Positions 31,488-40,412 of a DNA stretch of 64,000 bases are shown piece after piece; the stretch's first letter is position 1; each line of letters opens with the position of its first letter. The position numbers and the translations under genes were made by a program. A model generated the notes under the pieces. The model made no database searches and was not told where the DNA came from. It saw nothing but the letters and a program-made list of their open reading frames with translations. The DNA is from Acidobacteriota bacterium (lineage in GTDB: Bacteria > Acidobacteriota > Terriglobia > Terriglobales > Acidobacteriaceae), in assembly GCA_021813745.1 (NCBI GenBank), contig JAKAJO010000051.1:30370-94369 (forward strand). The letters run 5' to 3'.

Positions 31488-31630
31488 GCTTATAGGGACA
31501 GGCGATGGGAGAGACATCGCGGTGCGGCTTCATATCAATACGGAACTTATTGCAAATGGCACCCACGGGTGATATACAGGAGCGGCTGAGAATTGCAGAA
31601 AAGCGCGCAGCAAAGCGGTGATGGATAGAA

Positions 31631-33148
31631 GTGCGCGCGGAGATGACGATGACGCTTCGCAAGTTGATTTGGAAGGCCCTTCCGGTTGCGGCGGGAGTGG
31701 TTGCGCCCTTGTTGCTGCAGGGTCAGGAAATGCGGCCTGACCTCACGATTCACTGGGACAAGACGGAGGTCGTTTCGCGATCGACACCGACACTGCAGGT
31801 GGTGGTGAATCCGCCGCTGCGGCCGGGCCAACCGCTGGGCGAGGCGGCGTACAGAGTGGTCAAAGAGCTGGGCGCGGACTATGTTCGTTATGTCCCGTGG
31901 CTTCCCTACCCCAAGCTGGCTGTTGCCGAACTGGAGCCTCCGACTCCCCAAAAGACGAGCTGGGATTTTTCGCTCATCGACCCGATGACCAAGGACTTTA
32001 TGGATGCCACGAGCGGGCATTCGACGGTGATGAACTTCAGCACGTCACCGACGTGGCTGTACAAGACGGACAAGCCTGCGACGTATCCGGAAGATGCCAA
32101 CAAGGTGACGTGGAACTACACACAAGGGACAGAACTGCGAGACCCAACAGGCAAAGAGCTGGGCGACTATTATGCCCGGCTGGTGAGCTGGTATGTGAAG
32201 GGTGGCTTCACGGACGAGAACGGCGTGCGGCATGAATCGGGGCATCACTACAGCTTTCCTTACTGGGAGGTGCTGAACGAAGTTGACTTTGAGCACAAGA
32301 TGACACCGCAGCAATACACGGAGCGCTATGACGCGATTGTGAGCGCGATTCATGCGGTTTCGCCGGAGACGAAGTTTGTGGGGATGGCGCTAGCGGCTCC
32401 GAGCGATCGCCCTGAGTATTTCGAGTATTTTCTGAATCACAGGAATCACAGGCCGGGCATACCGCTGGACATGATCTCGTATCACTTCTATGCATCGCCA
32501 ACCGCTGACCAGAAGCTGGATGACTGGCAATACACCTTCTTCGATCAGGCGAATGGCTTCCTGAATACAGTGCGCTATGTGGAGACGATCCGGAAGCGGC
32601 TGTCACCGGAGACGAAAACAGACACGGATGAGCTGGGGGTGATCCTGCCGACTGACAACACAGCCGCGGACAAGGTGCCGCCACCCAGCGCGTACTGGAA
32701 TCTGGCGGGGTCCTTATATGCCTATTTGTTCATCGAACTTTCAAAGCTGCAGATCGACGTCATCGGAGAGTCGCAGCTGATTGGCTATCCGACGCAGTTC
32801 CCCAGTGTAAGCATGATGGATTGGACGAACAACAAGCCGAATGCGCGATTCTGGGTCTTGAAGCTCATTAAGGACAGCTTTCGTCCAGGAGACCGGTTGG
32901 CTGAAACCAAGGTGGAAGGGAAACATGCAAGCGAGGTGGCCGCGCAAGGTTTTGTAACACCATCGGGACGCAAGCTGCTGCTGGCCAATAAGCGCAACCG
33001 TGGAGTGGATTTAATGCTCCCGGATGCAGGACCAGCGACCGCGCAGACCGTGGATGAGCAGACCAGCGATGGGCCGGCGCGCAGCGCGCCTGTAGAAGGC
33101 GGGAAAATTCATCTGGATCCATTTGCCGTGACGGTGGTGAGCTGGTGA
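31631..33148 (+). CDS. Glycoside hydrolase family 39-like protein
   Basis: YWEVLNEVDFEHKMTPQQYTERYDAIVSAIHAVSPETKFVGMAL and TIM-barrel style motifs. Confidence 0.7.
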   Translation: MRAEMTMTLRKLIWKALPVAAGVVAPLLLQGQEMRPDLTIHWDKTEVVSRSTPTLQVVVNPPLRPGQPLGEAAYRVVKELGADYVRYVPWLPYPKLAVAELEPPTPQKTSWDFSLIDPMTKDFMDATSGHSTVMNFSTSPTWLYKTDKPATYPEDANKVTWNYTQGTELRDPTGKELGDYYARLVSWYVKGGFTDENGVRHESGHHYSFPYWEVLNEVDFEHKMTPQQYTERYDAIVSAIHAVSPETKFVGMALAAPSDRPEYFEYFLNHRNHRPGIPLDMISYHFYASPTADQKLDDWQYTFFDQANGFLNTVRYVETIRKRLSPETKTDTDELGVILPTDNTAADKVPPPSAYWNLAGSLYAYLFIELSKLQIDVIGESQLIGYPTQFPSVSMMDWTNNKPNARFWVLKLIKDSFRPGDRLAETKVEGKHASEVAAQGFVTPSGRKLLLANKRNRGVDLMLPDAGPATAQTVDEQTSDGPARSAPVEGGKIHLDPFAVTVVSW

Positions 33149-33492
33149 GCGCACAGGAAGATTCGGGTGGGGCGCTGAAACGTTATGCATTCATGCTGCG
33201 GCTGCGGCCGGGTGCGGCGGAAGCCTATGATGCGGCGCATCGCGCGGTGTGGCCGGAGATGCTGGCCCTGCTGAAAGGAGCGGGCATCCATGAGTATTCC
33301 ATCTATCGGCGGGATGAGTTACTGATTCTGACTTTGCGTTGTGCTGATTTTGAGGAGACCTGGAGCAGAATCGATCAAGACCCCGTGAATCTGCGCTGGC
33401 AACAGGCGATGGCGCCCTACTTTGCCGCGCAGGAGGGATTGCGCCCCGGGGAGCGATTCCCCATGATGGAAGAGGTTTTCTATCTGCCTTAA
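33145..33492 (+). CDS. rhaM: L-rhamnose mutarotase
   Basis: RYAFMLRLRPGAAEAYDAAHRAVWPEMLALLKGAGIHEYSIYRRDELLILTLRC; overlaps the preceding GH39-like gene by 4 nt. Confidence 0.88.
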   Translation: MSAQEDSGGALKRYAFMLRLRPGAAEAYDAAHRAVWPEMLALLKGAGIHEYSIYRRDELLILTLRCADFEETWSRIDQDPVNLRWQQAMAPYFAAQEGLRPGERFPMMEEVFYLP

Positions 33493-33514
33493 GGATGACA
33501 AGGAGTCGCCTTCC

Positions 33515-34945
33515 ATGAGCACAGGGGATGAACTGCGCGTAGGCTTGTGTGGCATCGGGCTTGAGGCGTACTGGGCGCAGTTTGCGGGTCTTCGGGAGCG
33601 GCTTGAGAGCTATGTGGCGCACGTTGCGCTCCGCATGGAGCGGTCAGGCGTGAAGGTGGTCAATCTGGGATTGATCGACGCGCCACAGCGCGCGAAGACG
33701 GCGGGCCACAGGTGCCGACGGGAGGAGATCGATGTTCTCTTTCTGTATGTGACGACCTATGCGCTTTCCAATACGGTGCTTCCGCTGGTGCAGCGCGCGG
33801 GCGTGCCGGTGGTGATTCTGAATCTGCAACCGGATGCCGCGATGGACTACGCACGCTTAAATGGCATGGGCGACCGCACAGCCATGACGGGCGAATGGCT
33901 TGCGTACTGTTCTGCCTGCCCGGTGCCGGAGATTGCCAACGTCCTGAGGCGAGCAGAGATTCCCTTTCACCAGGTGACGGGCATTCTGGATGAGGCACTG
34001 ACCTGGACTGAGATCGAGCAATGGCTTGCAGCCGCACAAGTTCGGGCAGCACTGGCCGATACGCGACTTGGGCTGATGGGGCACTACTACAGCGGCATGC
34101 TGGACATCATGACCGATGTCACGCTGGTTTCGATTGCGTTCGGCACGCATGTGGAGTTGCTTGAGGTTGACGACCTGAGCGATCTGGCCGCAAATGTGGG
34201 CGAGGACGCGATCGTGCGGCGCGTCCAGGAATTCCAATCGAGCTTTGATGTGCAGGCGGATTGCGCCCCGGAGGAGTTGCGGCGGGCTGCACGAACATCT
34301 GTCGCGCTGGACGCGTTTGTGACGAAACACGAACTGAACGCCCTGGCTTACTACTACAAAGGATCCGGGAATGTGGCGAACGAAGATGTGATGAGCTCAA
34401 TCATTCTGGGCACTTCCCTACTGACCGCGCGGCATATTCCTGTGGCGGGCGAGTATGAGGTAAAGAATGTACTGGCGATGAAGATGATGGATCTTCTGGG
34501 CGCTGGCGGTTCCTTTACGGAGTATTACGCGATCGATTTTAACGATGATCTTGTGCTAATGGGACATGATGGTCCGGGGCATTTGAGGATTGCCGAGGGC
34601 AAGACGAAGGTGCGCCCGCTGGGTGTTTATCACGGCAAGGTGGGGCGAGGCGTCTCCGTGGAAATGAGTGTCCGGCATGGTCCGGTGACACTGCTTTCTG
34701 TTGTTGAAGATCGTCAGCATCGGTTCAAGCTTCAGGTGGCTGAGGGGAAATCGGTTGCTGGCCCAATTCTGGAAATTGGGAACACAAACAGCCGCTATCG
34801 TTTTGCACTGGGAGCCCGGGACTTTGTTCAGGCATGGAATGCGGGAGCGCCAGCGCATCACTGCGCGGTGGGAGTGGGCCATCTTGCGCGCACATTGGAA
34901 AAGTGCGCCGCGCTGATGGGCCTCGGATTTGAGCAGATCTGTTGA
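33515..34945 (+). CDS. L-fucose/L-arabinose isomerase-like protein
   Basis: RVGLCGIGLEAYWAQFAGLRERLESYV...LLGAGGSFTEYYAIDFNDDLVLMGHDGPGHLRIA. Confidence 0.75.
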   Translation: MSTGDELRVGLCGIGLEAYWAQFAGLRERLESYVAHVALRMERSGVKVVNLGLIDAPQRAKTAGHRCRREEIDVLFLYVTTYALSNTVLPLVQRAGVPVVILNLQPDAAMDYARLNGMGDRTAMTGEWLAYCSACPVPEIANVLRRAEIPFHQVTGILDEALTWTEIEQWLAAAQVRAALADTRLGLMGHYYSGMLDIMTDVTLVSIAFGTHVELLEVDDLSDLAANVGEDAIVRRVQEFQSSFDVQADCAPEELRRAARTSVALDAFVTKHELNALAYYYKGSGNVANEDVMSSIILGTSLLTARHIPVAGEYEVKNVLAMKMMDLLGAGGSFTEYYAIDFNDDLVLMGHDGPGHLRIAEGKTKVRPLGVYHGKVGRGVSVEMSVRHGPVTLLSVVEDRQHRFKLQVAEGKSVAGPILEIGNTNSRYRFALGARDFVQAWNAGAPAHHCAVGVGHLARTLEKCAALMGLGFEQIC

Positions 34946-34954
34946 AGACCACGA

Positions 34955-36175
34955 TTAAGGTGAGGCGTTCGTGTCCAGGTGCTGCGGGGTGACTTCATCG
35001 CCCTGATCGGGACGGCGCAGAGTCACCGGCGTGGTGTGATGGAGCTTTCTAAACATATCAAGGGCCTTCGCCTGTGCTTGCCTGTCTCCGGCAGCGTGAT
35101 CGGCCTGGGCCAAGCGATACCAGGCAACTTCATCGTCCGGGCGAATCCTGGTTGCGCGTTCGAGCAGTGTGACGGCCTTTTGCGGATTCTGATTCTCAAG
35201 CTCGATGCCGCCAAGGCCGACGAGCGCCTCCTCGAAATCGGGATATCTCTTGAGGAGTTCCTCATACTGGGCGCGGGCTTCATTGGTTTTCCCCACCTCA
35301 GCGTTCAGGTTGGCAAGTTCGTAGCGCGCGTTGCCGTTGTCAGGATCGATGGCGAGCTCGCTGGTAAACTCCTGCATCGCGATATCGCGCTCTTCAGGCT
35401 TTTGCGTTGCATTGAACTGGTCGAGGGCTACGCGCCCCAACCGGTAGTGGATGCCGGGCCGATGCGGATCGATGGCGAGAACGTGCTTATACGCGTCGAT
35501 GGCTGCGCGGTAGTTGTTCTGGCTCTCATTGGCTTCGCCCTGAGCCTGCAGCATCCAGACGGAGCCGGGCGCCTTGTCATGGAGGCGCTCCATGATGATG
35601 TAGGCGTAGCTTCCATAGGTGCGACCGGTGTGGTAGAGAACTTCGGGATCGTCGGGGTAGATGCGGTTGAGTTCGAGAGCTGTCTCCACCGCGTCCGCGT
35701 CGCGGCCTATTCCGCTGTACGCCCGCAAAAGCTGCAAACCGCACATCCGTCGCGCGTCGCGATCGGCAGACTGTTTGAATCCACGCTCGAGGTACGGGAG
35801 GGCTTCGTCGTACCGGCTCATCTCTGCCAGGGAGAGCCCCAGCAGGGTGTCAAGGCGAGGCAGCGAAGGCTTGAGTTTCAGCGCGGTGCGGATCTGCTGA
35901 ATGGCGGGATCGAATTTGCGTTCTTTGAAGTAAATGGCGCCCAGGGTGGCGTGGACCTCCGCGACACTGGGTGCAAGCTTTTCGAGCTTCACGAAGTTCT
36001 CTTCCGCGACGGGGTAGTTGCCTTGCGCCATGGCCTGTTGCCCTTCGGAGGCATAGCGGGCGGCGAGTTCGTCGTCAGAGGCCTGAGCGTGGGCCATCGG
36101 AACGGAAAGCAAGAGGCTGGCTACGATGCACGAAAAGATGGCAGAGCGAGGAGTCATATGCTGAATGTAAATCAC
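34955..36175 (-). CDS. Tetratricopeptide-repeat protein
   Basis: Successive TPR units, e.g. AEVHATLGAIYFKERKFDPAIQQIRTALKLKP, PGIHYRLGRVALDQFN. Confidence 0.85.
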   Translation of the reverse strand: MIYIQHMTPRSAIFSCIVASLLLSVPMAHAQASDDELAARYASEGQQAMAQGNYPVAEENFVKLEKLAPSVAEVHATLGAIYFKERKFDPAIQQIRTALKLKPSLPRLDTLLGLSLAEMSRYDEALPYLERGFKQSADRDARRMCGLQLLRAYSGIGRDADAVETALELNRIYPDDPEVLYHTGRTYGSYAYIIMERLHDKAPGSVWMLQAQGEANESQNNYRAAIDAYKHVLAIDPHRPGIHYRLGRVALDQFNATQKPEERDIAMQEFTSELAIDPDNGNARYELANLNAEVGKTNEARAQYEELLKRYPDFEEALVGLGGIELENQNPQKAVTLLERATRIRPDDEVAWYRLAQADHAAGDRQAQAKALDMFRKLHHTTPVTLRRPDQGDEVTPQHLDTNASP

Positions 36176-36237
36176 GAAAAGAAAACTCCGCCACGCTGAG
36201 ACCGCATGGCGGAGTGGAGGTTGTGAGCAGTTCCTGA

Positions 36238-39200
36238 TCAGAAGGTCAGCTTGCCGCTGATCTGGAGAATGCGCGATGCGCCTGCTCCTGTGATGAGACC
36301 AGCGGTTGAGCTGCCTACAGCGTTTGAGATTGTGGTGCCGCCACCGGAACCGTTGCCGATGAGGCCGCCCACGATGCCTGAGTACTGGTGATGGTTAAAG
36401 GCGTTGAAGGCATCGAGATTCATCTTGAACCTCACATTCTCGGCGATGGTGAAGCTCTTTCCGATACCCATATCCCAATTGTTGATGCCCGGCTGACGGA
36501 GGAAGTTACGGGTTGTGTTTCCAAAGACGCCGATGGCAGGCTGTGTAAAGCAGGCCATGTTGATGCGCTGGAACTTCTGGGTGAGGTTGCTGTGAACGTT
36601 GCAGCCCGACACGGCGTTGGCGCGCTGGAACTGTGAGTCGAGGAGTCCGGCGTTATCGCTGGCCGTGATGCTCATGGGGAAGCCGGACTGGAAGGTTACG
36701 ATGCCGGTGGTTTCCCAACCGCCTATCGCCATGTCTGCCAGTCGGCCGACGCTGTTGAGCATCTTCTTGCCACGGCCAAACGGAAGCTCATAGATGTAAC
36801 TGGCGACGAAGCGTTGATTGACATCGAAGTCCGACGGGCCGTAGTCGAGGTTGGGGTCGTGGTTGTTCATGAAGCCCTGGTAACCGGCTCCCGTGGCGCC
36901 CACACCAGCGGCTGCGGACTTGTCGTCCTTGCTGCTGGCCCAGGTGTACACCGAAGTGAGTGCCATGTCGCCAGCGCGATGTTCGAGCTTGACGTTCATC
37001 GCGTTGTAGTGCGAGTAACCATGGAAGTCGCTATCGATGTAGAAGCCATTGAAGTTGACATAAGGCAAGCGAGTGTTGGTGGGGCAATCGTGCGTCACAT
37101 CATTTGGATTTGCCTGGCAGTAGGGCAGGTTTGCGGCCGTGATCGGATACGGCTGCGCAATGTTTCGCCGATCGAGGAGGTGCACGGCGTGCGTGCCGAT
37201 GTAGTTGACTTCAACCGTCGTGTTTGGTGCGAGCTCCCGTTCGAGAGAGGCCGTCCAGGACTCGACGTAGGGGTCAAGCGGATTTTCCGACTCGATCACA
37301 GCAATGAACGAAAGGGTCGAGACCGGGAAGGGAGTGAGCGTGCTGTAACTCGGGAACAGGTTGTTTCCGAACTTGGTAAGAGTTGGATCCTGTGTTGGGA
37401 CCAGGTTGTTGCGGATGCTGTAGGGATAGATGTCGGCCGAGTCGTCGATCTCGCGACCTTCATACGAGTCGAAGAAAATGCCGAATCCGCCGCGGGCAAC
37501 CATCTTGTTGTTCAGGCGGTAGGCCAGACCGAAACGCGGTGCAAAAGGCGTCTTGGGGCCGGGGCGGGGCACGGAGCCGCAATAGCGCAGAATAGTGCTG
37601 CCATTGCGGCCCACGCCGGGTGCAACACCATCGGTGGAGAGCCTGGGATCAGCGTAGCAAAGGCCGCCGCTCGGGTTGGTGGTGTCGAGCCAGAAGAAGT
37701 GATTCTGCGCTTCATAGGCTGCGGGGCGATAGTCCCAGCGCAGACCGATGTTGAGGGTAAGCTTCTGGGTTGCCTTCCAGTCGTCCTCGGCGTAAGGCGC
37801 GAAGTAGCCGAAGACGTGATCCTGAGGGTTACCTGCCTGATTCGTCGGGCTCAACGGACCGGGAACGAAGCCGGCGACGTTGTTGTAGTAACCGAGCATC
37901 ATATCTGCGACGGCGTTGCCGGTGCCGCAGAGTCCGGTTGGGTTGGGGCAGTTCGCCGAGTTAGTGGTGACGAGTTGGGAGTTGAATCCCCAGTCGCCGT
38001 AGAAGTCATCGTCGAGGTTGCGGACGAGGTGCCAATGCCGGTAGTCGACGCCGAAACCCAGCGTGTGACGGCCGCGCACAGAGGTGAATGAATCCGCAAA
38101 TTCCCATGCGGGGGAGTCGGAACCGGTGTAAGAGTTCACCGGGCCGCCACCGCTTGCGTATGTGGTCAGGCCCACATTCGGCCAGGTTTGCTGCAACGGG
38201 CCGAAGTGAGTAAAGACGCCTGTTTCGGCGAGCTGGGTGACCGCAGCGGCGCTAATCTGCGTTGCGCCTTGCGGGGCATAGGCATCCAGATAGCCAAAGC
38301 GGAAGTTGTTCACAGAGGTACTGCCAAGGCTGAGGGTGTGGGACAGCGTCCAGCTCTTTTCGTTCTCGTAGTACTGTTCCAGACCGTAATTGAGCGAGCC
38401 CGAGTTATAGAGGGTGCTGTTCTGGTACTTCGCGTAGGTGAAGCGGAAGAAGATGGAGCCGAGCCTGCCCAGCGCCTGATCAACGCGGTAGGTCTGCTGG
38501 TTGGTGTGGAGAGGCGAACCATAGGGCTGAATGAAGTTCGGAACGCCTTCTGCCTGGTTTTGCACCGTTGGCGTGGCCCAGAACTTATTGGCGATTGCCA
38601 CTTGCGCCAAGCGATTCGTGATATCCGACGCAGCGAGCTTATTGCCTGAGAATGACTGGCCAGTTGTCGGGTCGACGGGCATGCAGTTGTAGCCCAAGCT
38701 CAACAGCGCGGTACATTGCGGTGTCCCATAAGCCGGAAGTGGTCCGCCCGGGAGTGCGACGCCGCCCGTTGTGGGCAGAGCGGGATAGGTTTCTGCCGAG
38801 AAGTCGCCGGTAAGGACGGCAGGATTTGGCACGACTTCCGTCGCGAGTCCGCCGTTGTTGATGCGCCATCCTTCGTAGTTGGCCATCCAGAAGGTCCGGT
38901 TCAGGCCGTTGTAGATCTTGGGCAGGTAGACCGGGCCGTCGGCCACAAAGCCGAACTGATTCTGGCGCAGGATTGGATTGAAGGTTTTGGTACTGGTGAT
39001 GAAATTGTTGGCAGTTGGAAAGGGTAAGGCATCAAAAGCATCGTTGCGGTTGTTCTCAAAGATGGAACCATGGAGTTTGTTGGTGCCGGCTTTGCTGACG
39101 ATGTTGATCTGGCTGGCGCTGAAGCCGTATTCCGCAGAATATGTGCCGCTGGCGACCTTGAATTCCTGAATGGCGTCCTGCGAGAGGATGACCGCAGGCG

Positions 39201-39819
39201 TGACCAGAGCAGGGTCAGTGTTCACCAGACCATCGAGGGTGTAGTTATTGCCTTCAGGGCGGCCGCCGTTAATGCTGACCGCATTGCCTTCGCCCTGTCG
39301 CATGGCGCCCTGCTCACCACCGATGGTGACTGCACCCGCGGTGACCAGGAGGAGCTGCATAAAGTTGCGGCCATTGAGCGGGAGGTTTTCCACCTGCTGC
39401 TGACTGACCAGCGTCGAGAGCGCTTCGCTGTCGGTGTCGAGAGCCACGCCTTGCGCCGTGACGCTCATCGTCTCGGTGACTTCACCGGGCTTGAGGGTGA
39501 TGTTGACACGAACCTTCTGGTCCACTGTGAGTGTGAATCCACTGGTCACGGCCTTTTGGAACCCTTTGGCCACCGCGGTGACTGAGTAGGGACCTGGGAG
39601 CCGATCGGGAGCCTGGTAGTCGCCCGAGGAGCTGGTGACCGTCCGGAAAGCTACGTTGGTTGCTGTGTTTGTGACGGTGACTGATACCCCGGGTACAACA
39701 GCACCCGTACTGTCGGTCACCGTTCCAAGGATCGTGCCTGTCTGCCCCGCCTGTCCAAACAAGCTGGCTGCCGAGGTCAGAAGAATCATCAGGGTAAAAC
39801 CGAGCCGGAATGTGCGCAT
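36238..39819 (-). CDS. TonB-dependent receptor with N-terminal carboxypeptidase-regulatory-like domain (Oar-like)
   Basis: GTILGTVTDSTGAVVPGVSVTVTNTATN...VENLPLNGRNFMQLLLVTAG...YTLDGLVNTDP; C-terminal beta-strand ending ILQISGKLTF. Confidence 0.9.
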   Translation of the reverse strand: MRTFRLGFTLMILLTSAASLFGQAGQTGTILGTVTDSTGAVVPGVSVTVTNTATNVAFRTVTSSSGDYQAPDRLPGPYSVTAVAKGFQKAVTSGFTLTVDQKVRVNITLKPGEVTETMSVTAQGVALDTDSEALSTLVSQQQVENLPLNGRNFMQLLLVTAGAVTIGGEQGAMRQGEGNAVSINGGRPEGNNYTLDGLVNTDPALVTPAVILSQDAIQEFKVASGTYSAEYGFSASQINIVSKAGTNKLHGSIFENNRNDAFDALPFPTANNFITSTKTFNPILRQNQFGFVADGPVYLPKIYNGLNRTFWMANYEGWRINNGGLATEVVPNPAVLTGDFSAETYPALPTTGGVALPGGPLPAYGTPQCTALLSLGYNCMPVDPTTGQSFSGNKLAASDITNRLAQVAIANKFWATPTVQNQAEGVPNFIQPYGSPLHTNQQTYRVDQALGRLGSIFFRFTYAKYQNSTLYNSGSLNYGLEQYYENEKSWTLSHTLSLGSTSVNNFRFGYLDAYAPQGATQISAAAVTQLAETGVFTHFGPLQQTWPNVGLTTYASGGGPVNSYTGSDSPAWEFADSFTSVRGRHTLGFGVDYRHWHLVRNLDDDFYGDWGFNSQLVTTNSANCPNPTGLCGTGNAVADMMLGYYNNVAGFVPGPLSPTNQAGNPQDHVFGYFAPYAEDDWKATQKLTLNIGLRWDYRPAAYEAQNHFFWLDTTNPSGGLCYADPRLSTDGVAPGVGRNGSTILRYCGSVPRPGPKTPFAPRFGLAYRLNNKMVARGGFGIFFDSYEGREIDDSADIYPYSIRNNLVPTQDPTLTKFGNNLFPSYSTLTPFPVSTLSFIAVIESENPLDPYVESWTASLERELAPNTTVEVNYIGTHAVHLLDRRNIAQPYPITAANLPYCQANPNDVTHDCPTNTRLPYVNFNGFYIDSDFHGYSHYNAMNVKLEHRAGDMALTSVYTWASSKDDKSAAAGVGATGAGYQGFMNNHDPNLDYGPSDFDVNQRFVASYIYELPFGRGKKMLNSVGRLADMAIGGWETTGIVTFQSGFPMSITASDNAGLLDSQFQRANAVSGCNVHSNLTQKFQRINMACFTQPAIGVFGNTTRNFLRQPGINNWDMGIGKSFTIAENVRFKMNLDAFNAFNHHQYSGIVGGLIGNGSGGGTTISNAVGSSTAGLITGAGASRILQISGKLTF

Positions 39820-40256
39820 CGGTGGCCTCCTTTAGGGTTCCTTTTCTTTCAGTGCAAAGAGTTGAAGCGCTGCGCCACATGCGATGGTGATCAGGGAAAG
39901 ACGTCGAGCACACACCTACGCCGAAAGCACAGTTGTTCCAATGCCGCCCCACATTACGCATCGTTCAGAACCTGTGTCAAGAGAAAATTTAATTCTCATT
40001 TGAAATATTTCGAGACAGGCCAAGGAATGGGGTTCCGAACTGCAAAAACGCGGGTGTCGCCGGGGGATGAAGACTGGATTCCGGGGTCGAACGGCGGGAG
40101 AACAGCTCACACTTCGCGGGACTGAGAAGGTCTTCCTGGGAAGATTTTCGAGTCCGGGAAGCCGCCGGGAGGGGTGCAGGCTAATTCTGCATGGGCGGGA
40201 GCGCGGCGAACTGCATGGCGACTTGGGTTGCAAGACTTCGCGCTCGTGAAAATTCT

Positions 40257-40276
40257 AATAGAAAATCATTTCTATT
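40257..40276. promoter_or_regulatory. Operator-like palindrome between divergent TonB-receptor and GH106 genes
   Basis: AATAGAAA-ATCA-TTTCTATT perfect inverted repeat in an AT-rich patch ~140 bp upstream of the 40413 ORF. Confidence 0.4.
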
Positions 40277-40412
40277 CCGAATTCAGCATGTGGCGTGTTA
40301 ATGTTTCTCCGCTCTGCAATCCCCGCCCCAAGCGGTTTTGAGCGGAACAGCCGAAGGCTGGCTGCAATGCCCTCGTGCACGACAAAGGCTCTGACTACCC
40401 AGGAGAGATTCA

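Noticed and set aside
34979-36199. 406-aa plus-strand ORF fully antisense to the TPR gene
   Set aside because: Codon-complement artefact of a GC-rich gene; no recognisable protein family, while the minus-strand frame has clear TPR repeats.
36814-38091. 425-aa plus-strand ORF antisense to the TonB-dependent receptor
   Set aside because: Lies wholly within a confidently identified receptor gene; composition typical of GC-rich antisense open frames.
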